Source: Cyanobium sp. AMD-g
GTDB taxonomy: Bacteria > Cyanobacteriota > Cyanobacteriia > PCC-6307 > Cyanobiaceae
Reading direction: 5' to 3'
DNA length: 64,000 nt
Assembly (NCBI RefSeq): GCF_024346395.1
Contig: NZ_JAGQCW010000008.1
Span: 24,389 to 88,388 of the forward strand
Shown here: positions 8,757-16,925 of the stretch, piece by piece
Layout: every line of letters starts with the position of its first letter
How positions within the stretch are numbered: position 1 is the stretch's first letter
The notes under the pieces: model-generated
Seen by the model: the letters and a program-made list of their open reading frames with translations, nothing else
What the model was told of the DNA's origin: nothing
Databases searched by the model: none
Position numbers and translations under genes: made by a program

Positions 8757-10778
8757 TCAGTCCTGGCGGCCAAAGGTATAGCCGGCCGCCGGAAGCAGGC
8801 GCCAGCTGGCGTTGCCATCGAGCTCCAGCACCGTGTCGTGGTAGGCGGTGAGGGTGGGGCGGTGACCCACGCTCACGAAGGCCATCTCCCGCTGCACCAG
8901 CAGTTCGTAGAGAGCCTTCTCGGTGGTGACATCGAGGGCGCTGGTGGCCTCATCAAGCACCACGAACCGGGGCGAGTTGAGCAGCAGCCGGGCGAAGGCC
9001 AGGCGCTGCTGCTCGCCGAGCGAGAGCAGGCGGGGCCAGTCCTGCTTGATGTCGAGATCGGGGTAGCGGTGCACCAGCTCGGGCAGACGCACCTCCTCCA
9101 GCACGTGGCGCAGCTGCTCGTCGCTGAAGCGATCGGTGGGCTGGGGGTAGCAGAGCTGCTCCCGCAGGCTGCCCAGCAGCATGTAGGGCTTCTGGGGGAT
9201 GAACATCAGCTCGCCCACCGGCGGCCGCTGCACGCTGCCCGCGGCCGGTGGCCAGAGGCCGCTCACCAACCGCAGGAAGGAGGTCTTGCCACAGCCCGAG
9301 GGGCCGACCACCAGCAGGCGCTGGCTGGCAGTCACCTCCAGGCTCAGATCGCGCACCAGCAGGCGGTTGGTGCGGGGCGGCACCAGGTCCACATGGCTCA
9401 CCAGGATCGATTCAGGACGCACGGCGCCGGCCCCGGCCCCCATGGCGCCCCCGGCGGTGGCCTGCTCGGCGGCCACGAACTCGGCCATCTCGGCGCTGAT
9501 CGACTCCACCTTGCCCTGGAAACCCTCGAGGCGGCTGATGGAGGCGGAGAAGGCGGCCAGCCGGTCGATGTTGTTGACGATGTAGCTGACCGAGAACAGC
9601 ACCTGGGAGAAGGCGATACTGGCCTGGCCGAAGACACCGAAATCCACCTCCTTTGCGAAGTAGATCGGTGCGATCACCAACCAGGGCAGGAAGCGGGAGA
9701 AGTAGTCGTAGGAGCGCTGGATGACGCTGATCAGTGCCTCCCAGATGATCAGGCGGTTGTAGTTGACGATCACACCGTCAAGGCGGCGTTCGCCCTCCTT
9801 CTGCTCCTGGCGCTCGCCCCGATAGAAGGCGATCGATTCGGCGTTGTCGCGGATGTGAACCAGGCCGTAGCGGAAATCGGCCTCCAGCTTGAGCTGCTGG
9901 TAGTTCAGATTCACCAGCTTGCGGCTGGCGAAAACGATCAGGGCCGTACCTCCCACCGAATAGGCCAGCAGCCACAGGGCCAGGGTCTGGTTGATGCTCC
10001 AGAGAACGATGATGAAACTGAAGAACGTGAGCAGGGCGGAGATGATCTCCACCGTCACACTCAGGCTGGTGGCGGTGAAGCTGGCCGCGTCCTGGGAGAT
10101 CCGCTGGTCGGGGTTGTCGATCTCCTCAACGGATTCATCGTTGGGATTGAGAACGTAGTAGGCCCGGTTGGTGAGATAGCGGCCCAGCATGCGGCCGCTG
10201 AGCCACTCCCGCCACAGCAGACCCAGCTTGGGAATCAGGTAGCTCTGGATGGCGCGGATCGGCAGGGCCAGCACCAGACAGAAGGCGTAGATCGCGACGA
10301 TCTTCCAGAACTCTTCCGCCTTGTACGCCACCAGGGCGTTCTCGATGTTCCGGGCGATGAAGCTGATGCCGACGTTGATGCCGTTGATCACCAGGATCAG
10401 CAGGGCGATGATGCCGAGCAGCAGCCAGGGCAGCCAGCGCCCCTGGCGCAGCTTGGCCCGCAGGCTGATGAAGGCGCCCAGGCCAGCGGCGAACAGCACC
10501 ATGATCACCAGGCCGATCGGCCCGCTCCAGACCGCGGCCACCTGTTCGGGCACCCCGGGCAGGAAGCGGCTGCGCAGCTCGGGGATCCAGGCCCCGGCGG
10601 CCGCCACCACGCCGGTTAGCAGCAGCAGGGTGAAACCCACCACCACCGCCAGCAAGGCCACCACCAGGAGCAGGAACTGGCCGCTGCCGCCGCCGCCTTC
10701 GTCGAGGGGCAGGAAGTAGGGCTGGGCCAGGCGCTGCAGCTTGCCCAGCTGCTCGCGAAGGGCCTTCAGGGGGGTCAT
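8757..10778 (-). CDS. ABC exporter with fused membrane and ATPase domains (ABCD / SbmA-BacA type)
   Basis: 673 residues. The N-terminal ~400 hold the membrane domain with six or more hydrophobic segments and the ABC_membrane_2 motif region (NRAYYVLNPNDESVEEIDNPDQRI split across about 215-237). The C-terminal ATPase has Walker A GPSGCGKTS (about 490), a variant signature LSLGEQQR (about 584), Walker B FVVLDEATSALD (about 606) and the switch VGHRPT. The EEIDNPDQR loop and the non-canonical signature are typical of the ABCD/YddA/BacA branch, which moves acyl-CoA, peptides or cobalamin; the substrate here cannot be told. Works as a homodimer. Probably transcribed with the downstream HLIP gene. 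Confidence 0.9.
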   Translation of the reverse strand: MTPLKALREQLGKLQRLAQPYFLPLDEGGGGSGQFLLLVVALLAVVVGFTLLLLTGVVAAAGAWIPELRSRFLPGVPEQVAAVWSGPIGLVIMVLFAAGLGAFISLRAKLRQGRWLPWLLLGIIALLILVINGINVGISFIARNIENALVAYKAEEFWKIVAIYAFCLVLALPIRAIQSYLIPKLGLLWREWLSGRMLGRYLTNRAYYVLNPNDESVEEIDNPDQRISQDAASFTATSLSVTVEIISALLTFFSFIIVLWSINQTLALWLLAYSVGGTALIVFASRKLVNLNYQQLKLEADFRYGLVHIRDNAESIAFYRGERQEQKEGERRLDGVIVNYNRLIIWEALISVIQRSYDYFSRFLPWLVIAPIYFAKEVDFGVFGQASIAFSQVLFSVSYIVNNIDRLAAFSASISRLEGFQGKVESISAEMAEFVAAEQATAGGAMGAGAGAVRPESILVSHVDLVPPRTNRLLVRDLSLEVTASQRLLVVGPSGCGKTSFLRLVSGLWPPAAGSVQRPPVGELMFIPQKPYMLLGSLREQLCYPQPTDRFSDEQLRHVLEEVRLPELVHRYPDLDIKQDWPRLLSLGEQQRLAFARLLLNSPRFVVLDEATSALDVTTEKALYELLVQREMAFVSVGHRPTLTAYHDTVLELDGNASWRLLPAAGYTFGRQD

Positions 10779-10848
10779 GGGCGTGGGCAGATCGCGCCAT
10801 TCTCTCCGCCGGGCCGACCCGGCGGGGGCGGCGGTGTGCGCCCGGCCA

Positions 10849-11193
10849 TCAGCCCGGCGGCCAGCTCAGCGGTCGGCCGCCGATCACGTGCACGTGCAGA
10901 TGGAACACGGTCTGGCCGGCCTCGGCGCCGCTGTTGATCACCGTGCGCCAGCTTTCAAGCCCCTCCAGGCGGGCCACCTTGGCCGCCACCAGCAGCAGGT
11001 GGCCCAGCAGGGCCTGGTGCGCGTCCGTGGCCTCGCCCAGCTGGGCGATCTCCTCGCGGGGAATCACCAGCACGTGCACCGGCGCCTGGGGATTCACATC
11101 CCGGAAGGCCAGGCAGAGGTCATCGGCATAGACCTCCTGGCAGGGAATCTCGCCGCGCAGGATGCGGCCGAAGATGGTGTCGCTGCTGGCCAT
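10849..11193 (-). CDS. HIT family nucleotide-binding hydrolase
   Basis: 114 residues from ATG 11193 (MASSDTIFGRI). An upstream ATG at 11259 overlaps the divergent comM gene and is unlikely. The histidine-triad motif HLHVHVIGG near residue 100 is complete, and the N-terminal IFGRILRGEIPCQEVY and DVNPQAPVHVLVIPR segments are those of Hint-type HIT proteins. These hydrolyse purine nucleoside phosphoramidates or related adducts in the cytosol; the physiological substrate in cyanobacteria is unknown. Length is normal for the family. Its start is 56 nt from the divergent comM/yifB start. Confidence 0.93.
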   Translation of the reverse strand: MASSDTIFGRILRGEIPCQEVYADDLCLAFRDVNPQAPVHVLVIPREEIAQLGEATDAHQALLGHLLLVAAKVARLEGLESWRTVINSGAEAGQTVFHLHVHVIGGRPLSWPPG

Positions 11194-11249
11194 GGGACGC
11201 CGGGGAGTGGTCGGGAGGTGGCACTGAGCGGGCAGTGGGCTCCGAAGGG

Positions 11250-12788
11250 ATGTTGGCACGGTGCAGCAGTGGGGCCCTGCGGGGCCTGGACGCTCTGCCG
11301 GTGACGGTGGAGGTGGACATCGCCCCGGGGCTGCCGGGGCTGCGGGTGGTGGGTCTGGCGGATGCGGCGGCCCAGGAATCGCGGGAGCGGGTGCGGGGGG
11401 CCCTGCGCAACGGCGGCCTGCGGGTGCCCCTCACCCGGGTGGTGGTCAACCTGGCCCCCGCCGACCTGCCCAAGGCGGGCCCTGGCTTCGATCTGCCCAT
11501 CGCCCTGGGGCTGCTGGTGGCCAGCCAGCAGCTGGCCGCCGCCGAGGTGGAGGGGATCTGGAGCGCGGGGGAGCTGGGCCTCGACGGGCGGCTGCGGCCG
11601 ATCCGGGGGGTGCTGGCCCTGGCCCTGGCGGCCCGCCGGCACGGGGCCCGCGCCCTGGTGGTGCCGGCGGCCAATGCCACCGAAGCCGCCCTGGTGGAGG
11701 GGCTGCCCGTCTGGGGGGCCGGGCACCTGGTGGAGGTGGTGGCCCTGCTGCGGGATCCGGGGCGACCCCGAGCGGCGCCAGCCGCCGCGGCGGCCCTGCC
11801 GGCGGCGGCCGCCGCCGGACCCGACCTGGCCGAGGTGCGCGGCCAGGCCCATGGCCGGCGGGCCCTGGAGATCGCCGCGGCGGGCGGTCATCACCTGCTG
11901 CTGGTGGGGGCGCCCGGCAGCGGCAAAACGATGCTGGCCCAGCGGTTGCCGGCGCTGCTGCCGCCCCTGGGGCAGCAGGAGGCCCTGGAGGTCACCCAGC
12001 TCCATTCCCTGGCCGGTCTGCTGGCGGAGGGGGCCGGCCTGCGGCGCCAGCGCCCCTTCCGCAGCCCCCACCACGGCTGCTCCGCCGCTGCCCTGGTCGG
12101 TGGCGGCGCCCTGCCCCGTCCGGGGGAGCTGAGCCTGGCCCACCACGGCGTGCTGTTTCTCGATGAGCTGGCGGAGTTCCGCCGCGAGGTGCTCGACCAG
12201 CTGCGCCAGCCCCTGGAGGAGGGGGAGCTGTGGATCAGCCGGGCCCAGCAGCGCTGCCGCTTCCCCTGCAGGGTGCTGCTGGTGGCCGCCACCAACCCCT
12301 GCCCCTGCGGCTGGTACGGCGACCCCAGCCAGAGCTGCCGCTGTGGCGAAGCCCAGCGGCGCCGCCACTGGGGACGGCTCTCAGGCCCGCTGCTGGATCG
12401 GATCGACCTGCAGGTGGTGATGCGGCGCCCGGAGGCGCACCACCTGGGCGGGGCCTACCGGGAGGGGGCGCAGCGGCCCCCTGCCGGAGAAGCCAGCGCG
12501 GTGGTGGCGCAGCGGGTGGCGGCGGCCCGGCAGCGCATGGGCCAGCGCAATCCGGCGGGAGCAGCCAACGGCCAGCTGGAAGGTCCGGCCCTGGCCGCGA
12601 TCGTGACGCCCGAGCCGGACGCCCTGGCCCTTTGGGAGCGCGCCATCAGCCAGCGTCGCCTGTCCGCCAGGGGGGCGGAGCGGGTGCTGCGGGTGGCCCG
12701 CACGATCGCCGATCTGGCCAGTGCCGAGCGGGTGTCGGGGGCGGCGATCGCCGAAGCCCTCAGTTACCGCTCCTTCGACCAGGTCTGA
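11250..12788 (+). CDS. comM: YifB/ComM family Mg-chelatase-like AAA+ ATPase
   Basis: 512 residues from ATG 11250 (MLARCSSGALRGLDAL), the usual N-terminus of the family; a GTG at 11235 adds only 5 residues. An N-terminal Lon-protease-like S5 fold (about 15-165, with GLPGLRVVGLADAA and GPGFDLPIALG) precedes the AAA+ core: Walker A GAPGSGKTM (about 222), Walker B VLFLDELAEF, and the cysteine-containing NPCPCGWYGD (about 348) with further zinc-like cysteines CRCGEA. A C-terminal helical lid is complete. ComM is a hexameric helicase promoting branch migration of incoming DNA during natural transformation; many picocyanobacteria keep it, which suggests DNA uptake ability here. Confidence 0.93.
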   Translation: MLARCSSGALRGLDALPVTVEVDIAPGLPGLRVVGLADAAAQESRERVRGALRNGGLRVPLTRVVVNLAPADLPKAGPGFDLPIALGLLVASQQLAAAEVEGIWSAGELGLDGRLRPIRGVLALALAARRHGARALVVPAANATEAALVEGLPVWGAGHLVEVVALLRDPGRPRAAPAAAAALPAAAAAGPDLAEVRGQAHGRRALEIAAAGGHHLLLVGAPGSGKTMLAQRLPALLPPLGQQEALEVTQLHSLAGLLAEGAGLRRQRPFRSPHHGCSAAALVGGGALPRPGELSLAHHGVLFLDELAEFRREVLDQLRQPLEEGELWISRAQQRCRFPCRVLLVAATNPCPCGWYGDPSQSCRCGEAQRRRHWGRLSGPLLDRIDLQVVMRRPEAHHLGGAYREGAQRPPAGEASAVVAQRVAAARQRMGQRNPAGAANGQLEGPALAAIVTPEPDALALWERAISQRRLSARGAERVLRVARTIADLASAERVSGAAIAEALSYRSFDQV

Positions 12789-12801
12789 GCCAGCGCTGGG
12801 A

Positions 12802-12990
12802 TCAGCGGCGGCGGCGCCCGGTGGGGTCGCCGCTGAAGGGTTGCACACCAATCGCCGGCGGACGGTGCTGGGCTTCCTCTCCCGGGTTGCCCCAGGCGTG
12901 GTTGATGGTCTCGGCCAACCAATGGCTGAGCCGCTGAAGAAGGGAGGCAGACCTTGACTGGCCTGCCGTTGAGGCAACCGGATGGACCAT
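12802..12990 (-). CDS. Possible small conserved protein (62 residues)
   Basis: This minus-strand frame between comM and rpsU runs from ATG 12990 (MVHPVAST); the frame stays open to 13056. It shows an amphipathic helical stretch (SASLLQRLSHWLAETINHAWG) split here as SASLLQRLSHW / LAETINHAWG, then a polar segment ending PPAIGVQPFSGD and a basic tail RRRR. The end pattern resembles small basic proteins of picocyanobacteria, and the strand matches rpsU. No clear Shine-Dalgarno site was seen. It could be a chance frame in GC-rich DNA, so it is listed as tentative and with unknown function. Confidence 0.4.
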   Translation of the reverse strand: MVHPVASTAGQSRSASLLQRLSHWLAETINHAWGNPGEEAQHRPPAIGVQPFSGDPTGRRRR

Positions 12991-13082
12991 GGACCCTGGG
13001 GCGATGGCCCCTTCAGCCTGACCACGAGCGGGGGGAGAGGCAACAGGTAGAAGCACCTGAAGATCCGAAGCCTGAGCCGTGC

Positions 13083-13253
13083 TCAGCGGCGACGGCGGCG
13101 CTGCTGGGCCTTGCGCTTGTACTTCTCGGTGGGTGTTTCGTGGTGGCGCAGCCGCTTCAGATCGGCAAAGATGCCCGCCTTGGACACCTGGCGCTTGAAG
13201 CGGCGCAGGGCCGATTCAATGCCTTCGTTTTCGCCGACGGTGACCTGGGTCAT
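13083..13253 (-). CDS. rpsU: 30S ribosomal protein S21
   Basis: A 56-residue [19 protein letters not shown], then [13 protein letters not shown] and [17 protein letters not shown], ending in a run of arginines. This is S21, a small basic protein of the 30S subunit that takes part in translation initiation near the anti-Shine-Dalgarno end of 16S rRNA. Length and motifs are normal for cyanobacteria. It is a stand-alone gene, about 90 nt from the minus-strand ORF downstream and about 60 nt from the end of the DUF3747 gene upstream. Confidence 0.97.
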   Translation of the reverse strand: MTQVTVGENEGIESALRRFKRQVSKAGIFADLKRLRHHETPTEKYKRKAQQRRRRR

Positions 13254-13314
13254 GAAGTACTGCTGAGACGTGCGCAGCGTTGCACCTTAGCAAGTGGGGC
13301 TACGCCCCACCGCC

Positions 13315-14088
13315 TCAGAGCTTGGTGGCGGGGGGCACGGCCGGCGGGGCCAGGGGCTGCTGGACGGATGACGGGGCCGCCTCCTTGACGGGGACCGCGG
13401 CCGTGGGGGCCTGGGCAGGCTCAACAGCGGTGGGCTGGGGCTGGGCGGCGGTCGCCGCCGTCCCCGGCCAGCTGTCGGCGTAGACGTAGAGGTGGCCAAG
13501 GTTGCGGCCGCCGAACTGGCGACGCATCAGCCGCCAACCGGGCTCCAGCTGCAGCTTCAGGAACCCCGGGGCGCTGCCGCGGGTGCGGGCCACCACCATC
13601 TCCGGGCCGGCGCCGGCCTTGGTGGGGAAGGCCAGCAGCAGCATGTCGCCGCCACTGCGGGTCACCATCAGCCGGTAGGAGGTGGCCAGGTCCTGGCCGC
13701 CCACCCTTACGGAATAGCCGTTGGCATCGATGTAGCGGTTGCAGATGCCGGTGAAATCAAAGGTGGCCAGCAGGGGATTCACCGGGGCCGGCGTGCCCTC
13801 ACCCACCTCAAAACAGGGCCGCACGGGCTTGAGCTGTTCGTAGATGTTGAGCTGGGCTTTTTCGCCCTTGCTGCCGATGGGGGCAGCCACCATCAGGAAG
13901 TTCTGCTGGTCCACCTCGGCGGCGGCGAACAGGGCGGAAGCGCGGCCCGGGGCTGGGGAGGTGATGGCCAGGCTGGTCGCCAGCAGCGTCAAGGCCGCCA
14001 GGCCTGCGCGGTGGAGCACGGGAAGGGTCACGGCGTTGATCGAAGCGGCCTGAATCGTATGAACGGTAACCACCGGAAACCAGCCCAT
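13315..14088 (-). CDS. Secreted DUF3747 domain protein
   Basis: 257 residues from ATG 14088 (MGWFPVVTV); the frame extends upstream through the next gene, which is not credible. A signal peptide (about 20-45, LAALTLLATSLAITSPAPGRASA) is given here only by its ends LAALTLLATS and GRASA. The DUF3747 domain follows: VDQQNFLMVAAPIG, CFEVGEG, DFTGICNRYIDANGYS, QDLATSYRL, RTRGSAPGFLKLQL and RNLGHLYVY, covering about 50-215. The last ~40 residues are Pro/Ala-rich. DUF3747 is a cyanobacterial periplasmic family with no known function. It belongs to a same-strand group with the next small membrane protein and def. Confidence 0.85.
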   Translation of the reverse strand: MGWFPVVTVHTIQAASINAVTLPVLHRAGLAALTLLATSLAITSPAPGRASALFAAAEVDQQNFLMVAAPIGSKGEKAQLNIYEQLKPVRPCFEVGEGTPAPVNPLLATFDFTGICNRYIDANGYSVRVGGQDLATSYRLMVTRSGGDMLLLAFPTKAGAGPEMVVARTRGSAPGFLKLQLEPGWRLMRRQFGGRNLGHLYVYADSWPGTAATAAQPQPTAVEPAQAPTAAVPVKEAAPSSVQQPLAPPAVPPATKL

Positions 14089-14149
14089 AGGCACAGTCGG
14101 ACGGCCGGTTGTCGGGCCGGCCGAGGGGGCGCAGCGAGCTGGGGCGGGC

Positions 14150-14347
14150 TCAGGCGGGCTTGTTGATGCGGATTGCCACCAGCAGGGCCAGCACGGTCCC
14201 CGGCAGGCTGCCGGCCAGGATCCAGCGGGTGACCTGGACGCCGAGATCAGGCTCGCCGTAGGAAAGCTCGAAGATCGATCCGGTGGCGGCGATGCCAAGC
14301 AGGCAGGCCAGGCCCAGGAAGAGGCCGGCCAGAGGTTTCATCGGCAT
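14150..14347 (-). CDS. Small two-helix membrane protein, unknown function
   Basis: 65 residues; the start could be ATG 14347 or 14341 (MKPLAGLF). Two hydrophobic helices (about 5-22 and 41-60) flank a short polar loop ELSYGEPDLG. Codon use matches its neighbours, and it sits between def (5 nt away) and the DUF3747 gene on the same strand, so it is very probably a real gene translated with def. Not recognised as a named family; function unknown. Confidence 0.65.
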   Translation of the reverse strand: MPMKPLAGLFLGLACLLGIAATGSIFELSYGEPDLGVQVTRWILAGSLPGTVLALLVAIRINKPA

Positions 14348-14352
14348 GGGAA

Positions 14353-14958
14353 TCAGCGGATCGACTGGACGTCGGAACGGTGGAAGCCATGCTGCTGCAG
14401 GCCGTCGTTGAGGCTGAGTTCGTCGGTGACCCGGTCGACGAACAGCACGCCGTTGAGATGGTCCAGCTCGTGCTGGATGCAGCGGGCCAGCAGGCCATCG
14501 GCCTTGAGGCGGCGGGGGCGGCCCGTCTCGTCGCGGTAGGTCACCTCCACCACCGAGGGACGCACCACATCCAGATAAACGCCGGGAATGCTCAGACAGC
14601 CCTCTTCATAGGTGTTGAAGGAGGCGCCGGCGGCGGTGATCTCGGGGTTGATCAGCACCAACGGTGGGGTGGCCGCCTCCTCCAGATCCAGGTCGATCAC
14701 CAGCAACTGGCGATGCACCCCCACCTGGGGGGCCGCCAGACCGATCCCCTTGGCGGTGTACATGCTGCGCAGCATGTCGCGGGCCAGGTCGCGGACGGAG
14801 GCATCCACCTTGCTGATCCGCCGGGCCGGGGCCCGGAGTTCCTTCGAGCCCAGTTTGTGGATCTCGAGGGGGGGACGTTCCACCGGCACCTTCGGCACCA
14901 ACACGGAGTTGCCACCCTGTTCGGCCGACCGTGCCATCTGGGCGAAGCTGCGGGCCAA
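14353..14958 (-). CDS. def: Peptide deformylase
   Basis: 201 residues. It removes the N-formyl group from new proteins in the cytosol. All three family motifs are present: GIGLAAPQVG (about 70-79), EEGCLSIPG (about 118-126, Cys metal ligand) and IQHELDHLNG (about 161-170, two His ligands and catalytic Glu). The N-terminal extension of about 30 residues is common in cyanobacterial and plastid-like deformylases. It is divergent from the S9 peptidase gene, with the two starts about 50 nt apart. Downstream, the small membrane protein follows after 5 nt. Confidence 0.97.
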   Translation of the reverse strand: MARSFAQMARSAEQGGNSVLVPKVPVERPPLEIHKLGSKELRAPARRISKVDASVRDLARDMLRSMYTAKGIGLAAPQVGVHRQLLVIDLDLEEAATPPLVLINPEITAAGASFNTYEEGCLSIPGVYLDVVRPSVVEVTYRDETGRPRRLKADGLLARCIQHELDHLNGVLFVDRVTDELSLNDGLQQHGFHRSDVQSIR

Positions 14959-15011
14959 GACGTCACCTGAAACGATGGGTCGATTCTAGAAGCAGCCTGC
15001 GGAGGACTCGG

Positions 15012-16925
15012 GTGGGGGAGCCGTCGTGGCAGGAATCGGACCCCCTGCCCGCCGCACTGGCGGTGGGTCGGGCCACCGGCGTCGCCGAACCGCGGCTGGA
15101 CGGGGGGCGCCTGTTCTGGCTGGAGCACCGCCCCAGCGAGGGGGGGCGCACCACCTTGATGGCGCGGCGCCCTGGCGCAGCGGCCGTGGAGCTGACAGCG
15201 GGGTCCTGGAACGTGCGCAGCCGCGTGCATGAATACGGCGGCGGCGCCTATGCCGTGGCAGACGACCAACTGGTGTTCGTCGACGACGGTGACCGCTGCC
15301 TCTGGCAGCTCAGCCTGACCGGCGGCAGCGACCCCACGGCGACCTCAGTGCCCCGGCGGCTCACGGCCCCATCTGACCCGGAGCGGCCGCGGGCCTTCGC
15401 CGATGGCCTGATCGACCAGCCTCGCCAGCGCTGGATCGGCGTGATGGAGCAGGACGGCCTCGACCGGCTGGTGGCCGTGCCCCTGGCGGGGGGCGAACCG
15501 GAACGGCTGCACCAGCCGGCGGACTTCTGCGGCTACGCCGTGCTGGCCCCAGGCGGCGGCCACCTGGCCTGGGTGGCCTGGCAGCAGCCGTTCATGCCCT
15601 GGGAGCGCAGCCAGCTCTGGCTCGCCGCCATCGACGCGGCTGGGCAGTTGCAGCAAGCCCGGCCCATCGCCGGCTCGGCGGCCGGGGATCCCCTGGGGAT
15701 CTCGGTGTTCCAGCCCCTCTGGCTCGACGACGGTTCGCTGGTGGTGGCCAACGACCGCAGCGGCTGGTGGAACCTGGAACGGCTTGCGGATGTGGCCGCC
15801 CTGGGATCGGACACCCCGCCGCGATGGCAGCCGCTCTGCCCTCTGGAAGCGGAGTTCGCCAGTCCGCAGTGGGTGTACGGATTGCGCACCCTGGCCTGGG
15901 ACGGCACCCGGCTGCTGGCGGCGGTCTGCCGCCAGGGCTGCTGGGAGCTGGGCCGGCTGGGGGTCGACGGCGGCCGCTTCGAGCCGATCCCCCTGCCCTT
16001 CACCGAGCTGGCGTCCCTGACGGCGGCGGAGGGCCGGCTGGTGGCGGTGGCCGGGGCGCCGGGGATCGGCCAGGGGCTGCTGGAGCTGGACACGGCCAGC
16101 GGCACCTGGCAGCACACAGCCGCCGCGCCGCTGCCCCTGGAGGCCGAGGCGATCAGCCGGCCGGAACCCCTCTGGTTCGACGGTCATGGCGGAGCGCCCA
16201 CCCAGGCCTGGTACTACCCGCCCCGGGGCGGCAGCCGCGCCGAGGCCCCCCTGCTGGTCAAGGGCCACAGCGGCCCCACCGCCATGGCCGGCACGGGGCT
16301 GAACCTGGCCATCCAGTTCTGGACCAGCCGCGGCTGGGGCGTGGTGGATGTGAATTACGGCGGCTCCACCGGCTTCGGGCGCGCCTACCGGCAGCGGCTC
16401 GACGGCCAGTGGGGCGTGGTGGATGTGGCCGACTGCGCCGCCGCCGCCCTGGCCCTGGTGGCGGCGGGCAAGGCGGACCCGGACCGGTTGGCCTTCGAAG
16501 GTGGCAGTGCCGGCGGCTTCACCGTGCTGGCGGCCCTGTGCTTCACCGACGTGTTCAAAGCCGGCGCCTGCCGCTATCCCGTGGCCGATCCGGAGGCCCT
16601 GCTCGGGGTGGATCACCGCTTCGAGGCCCGCTACACCGAAACCCTGATCGGCCCCTGGCCCGAGGCACGGTCCGTCTACGAAGCCCGTTCGCCGCTGCGC
16701 CATGCGCAACGGATCACGGTGCCGGTGGTGTTCTTCCATGGCCTGGACGACCGGGTGGTGCCGGCGCGTCAGAGTGAGCAGATGGTGGAAGCCCTGCGCC
16801 GAGGCGGACTGGAAACGGAACTGCACCTGTTCGCCGGAGAGGGCCACGGCTTCCGTGACAGCGGCGTGCGCACCACGGTGCTGGAAGCCACCGAAGCCTT
16901 CTTCCGCCGCCAGTTCCGCCTGTGA
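15012..16925 (+). CDS. S9 family serine peptidase (prolyl oligopeptidase type)
   Basis: 637 residues from GTG 15012, preceded by a good GGAGG at the right distance; the frame is open back to 14931, but that start lies inside def. An N-terminal beta-propeller (about 20-390) is followed by an alpha/beta-hydrolase domain. The catalytic triad is visible: Ser in GGSAGGF (about 498), Asp in HGLDDRVVP (about 579) and His in GEGHGFR (about 611). This resembles dipeptidyl aminopeptidase/acylaminoacyl peptidase enzymes, which cut short peptides; no signal peptide, so cytosolic. Its stop overlaps the gltS-like GTG start by 4 nt (GTGA), so the two are coupled. Confidence 0.93.
   Translation: MGEPSWQESDPLPAALAVGRATGVAEPRLDGGRLFWLEHRPSEGGRTTLMARRPGAAAVELTAGSWNVRSRVHEYGGGAYAVADDQLVFVDDGDRCLWQLSLTGGSDPTATSVPRRLTAPSDPERPRAFADGLIDQPRQRWIGVMEQDGLDRLVAVPLAGGEPERLHQPADFCGYAVLAPGGGHLAWVAWQQPFMPWERSQLWLAAIDAAGQLQQARPIAGSAAGDPLGISVFQPLWLDDGSLVVANDRSGWWNLERLADVAALGSDTPPRWQPLCPLEAEFASPQWVYGLRTLAWDGTRLLAAVCRQGCWELGRLGVDGGRFEPIPLPFTELASLTAAEGRLVAVAGAPGIGQGLLELDTASGTWQHTAAAPLPLEAEAISRPEPLWFDGHGGAPTQAWYYPPRGGSRAEAPLLVKGHSGPTAMAGTGLNLAIQFWTSRGWGVVDVNYGGSTGFGRAYRQRLDGQWGVVDVADCAAAALALVAAGKADPDRLAFEGGSAGGFTVLAALCFTDVFKAGACRYPVADPEALLGVDHRFEARYTETLIGPWPEARSVYEARSPLRHAQRITVPVVFFHGLDDRVVPARQSEQMVEALRRGGLETELHLFAGEGHGFRDSGVRTTVLEATEAFFRRQFRL

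Noticed and set aside
11094..12368. Long minus-strand frame opposite comM, and similar long antisense frames throughout (e.g. 4477-6507, 15345-16934, 35808-38429)
   Set aside because: They are Gln/His/Gly/Pro/Arg-rich shadow frames that GC-rich DNA produces opposite real genes; each lies opposite a gene with clear catalytic motifs.
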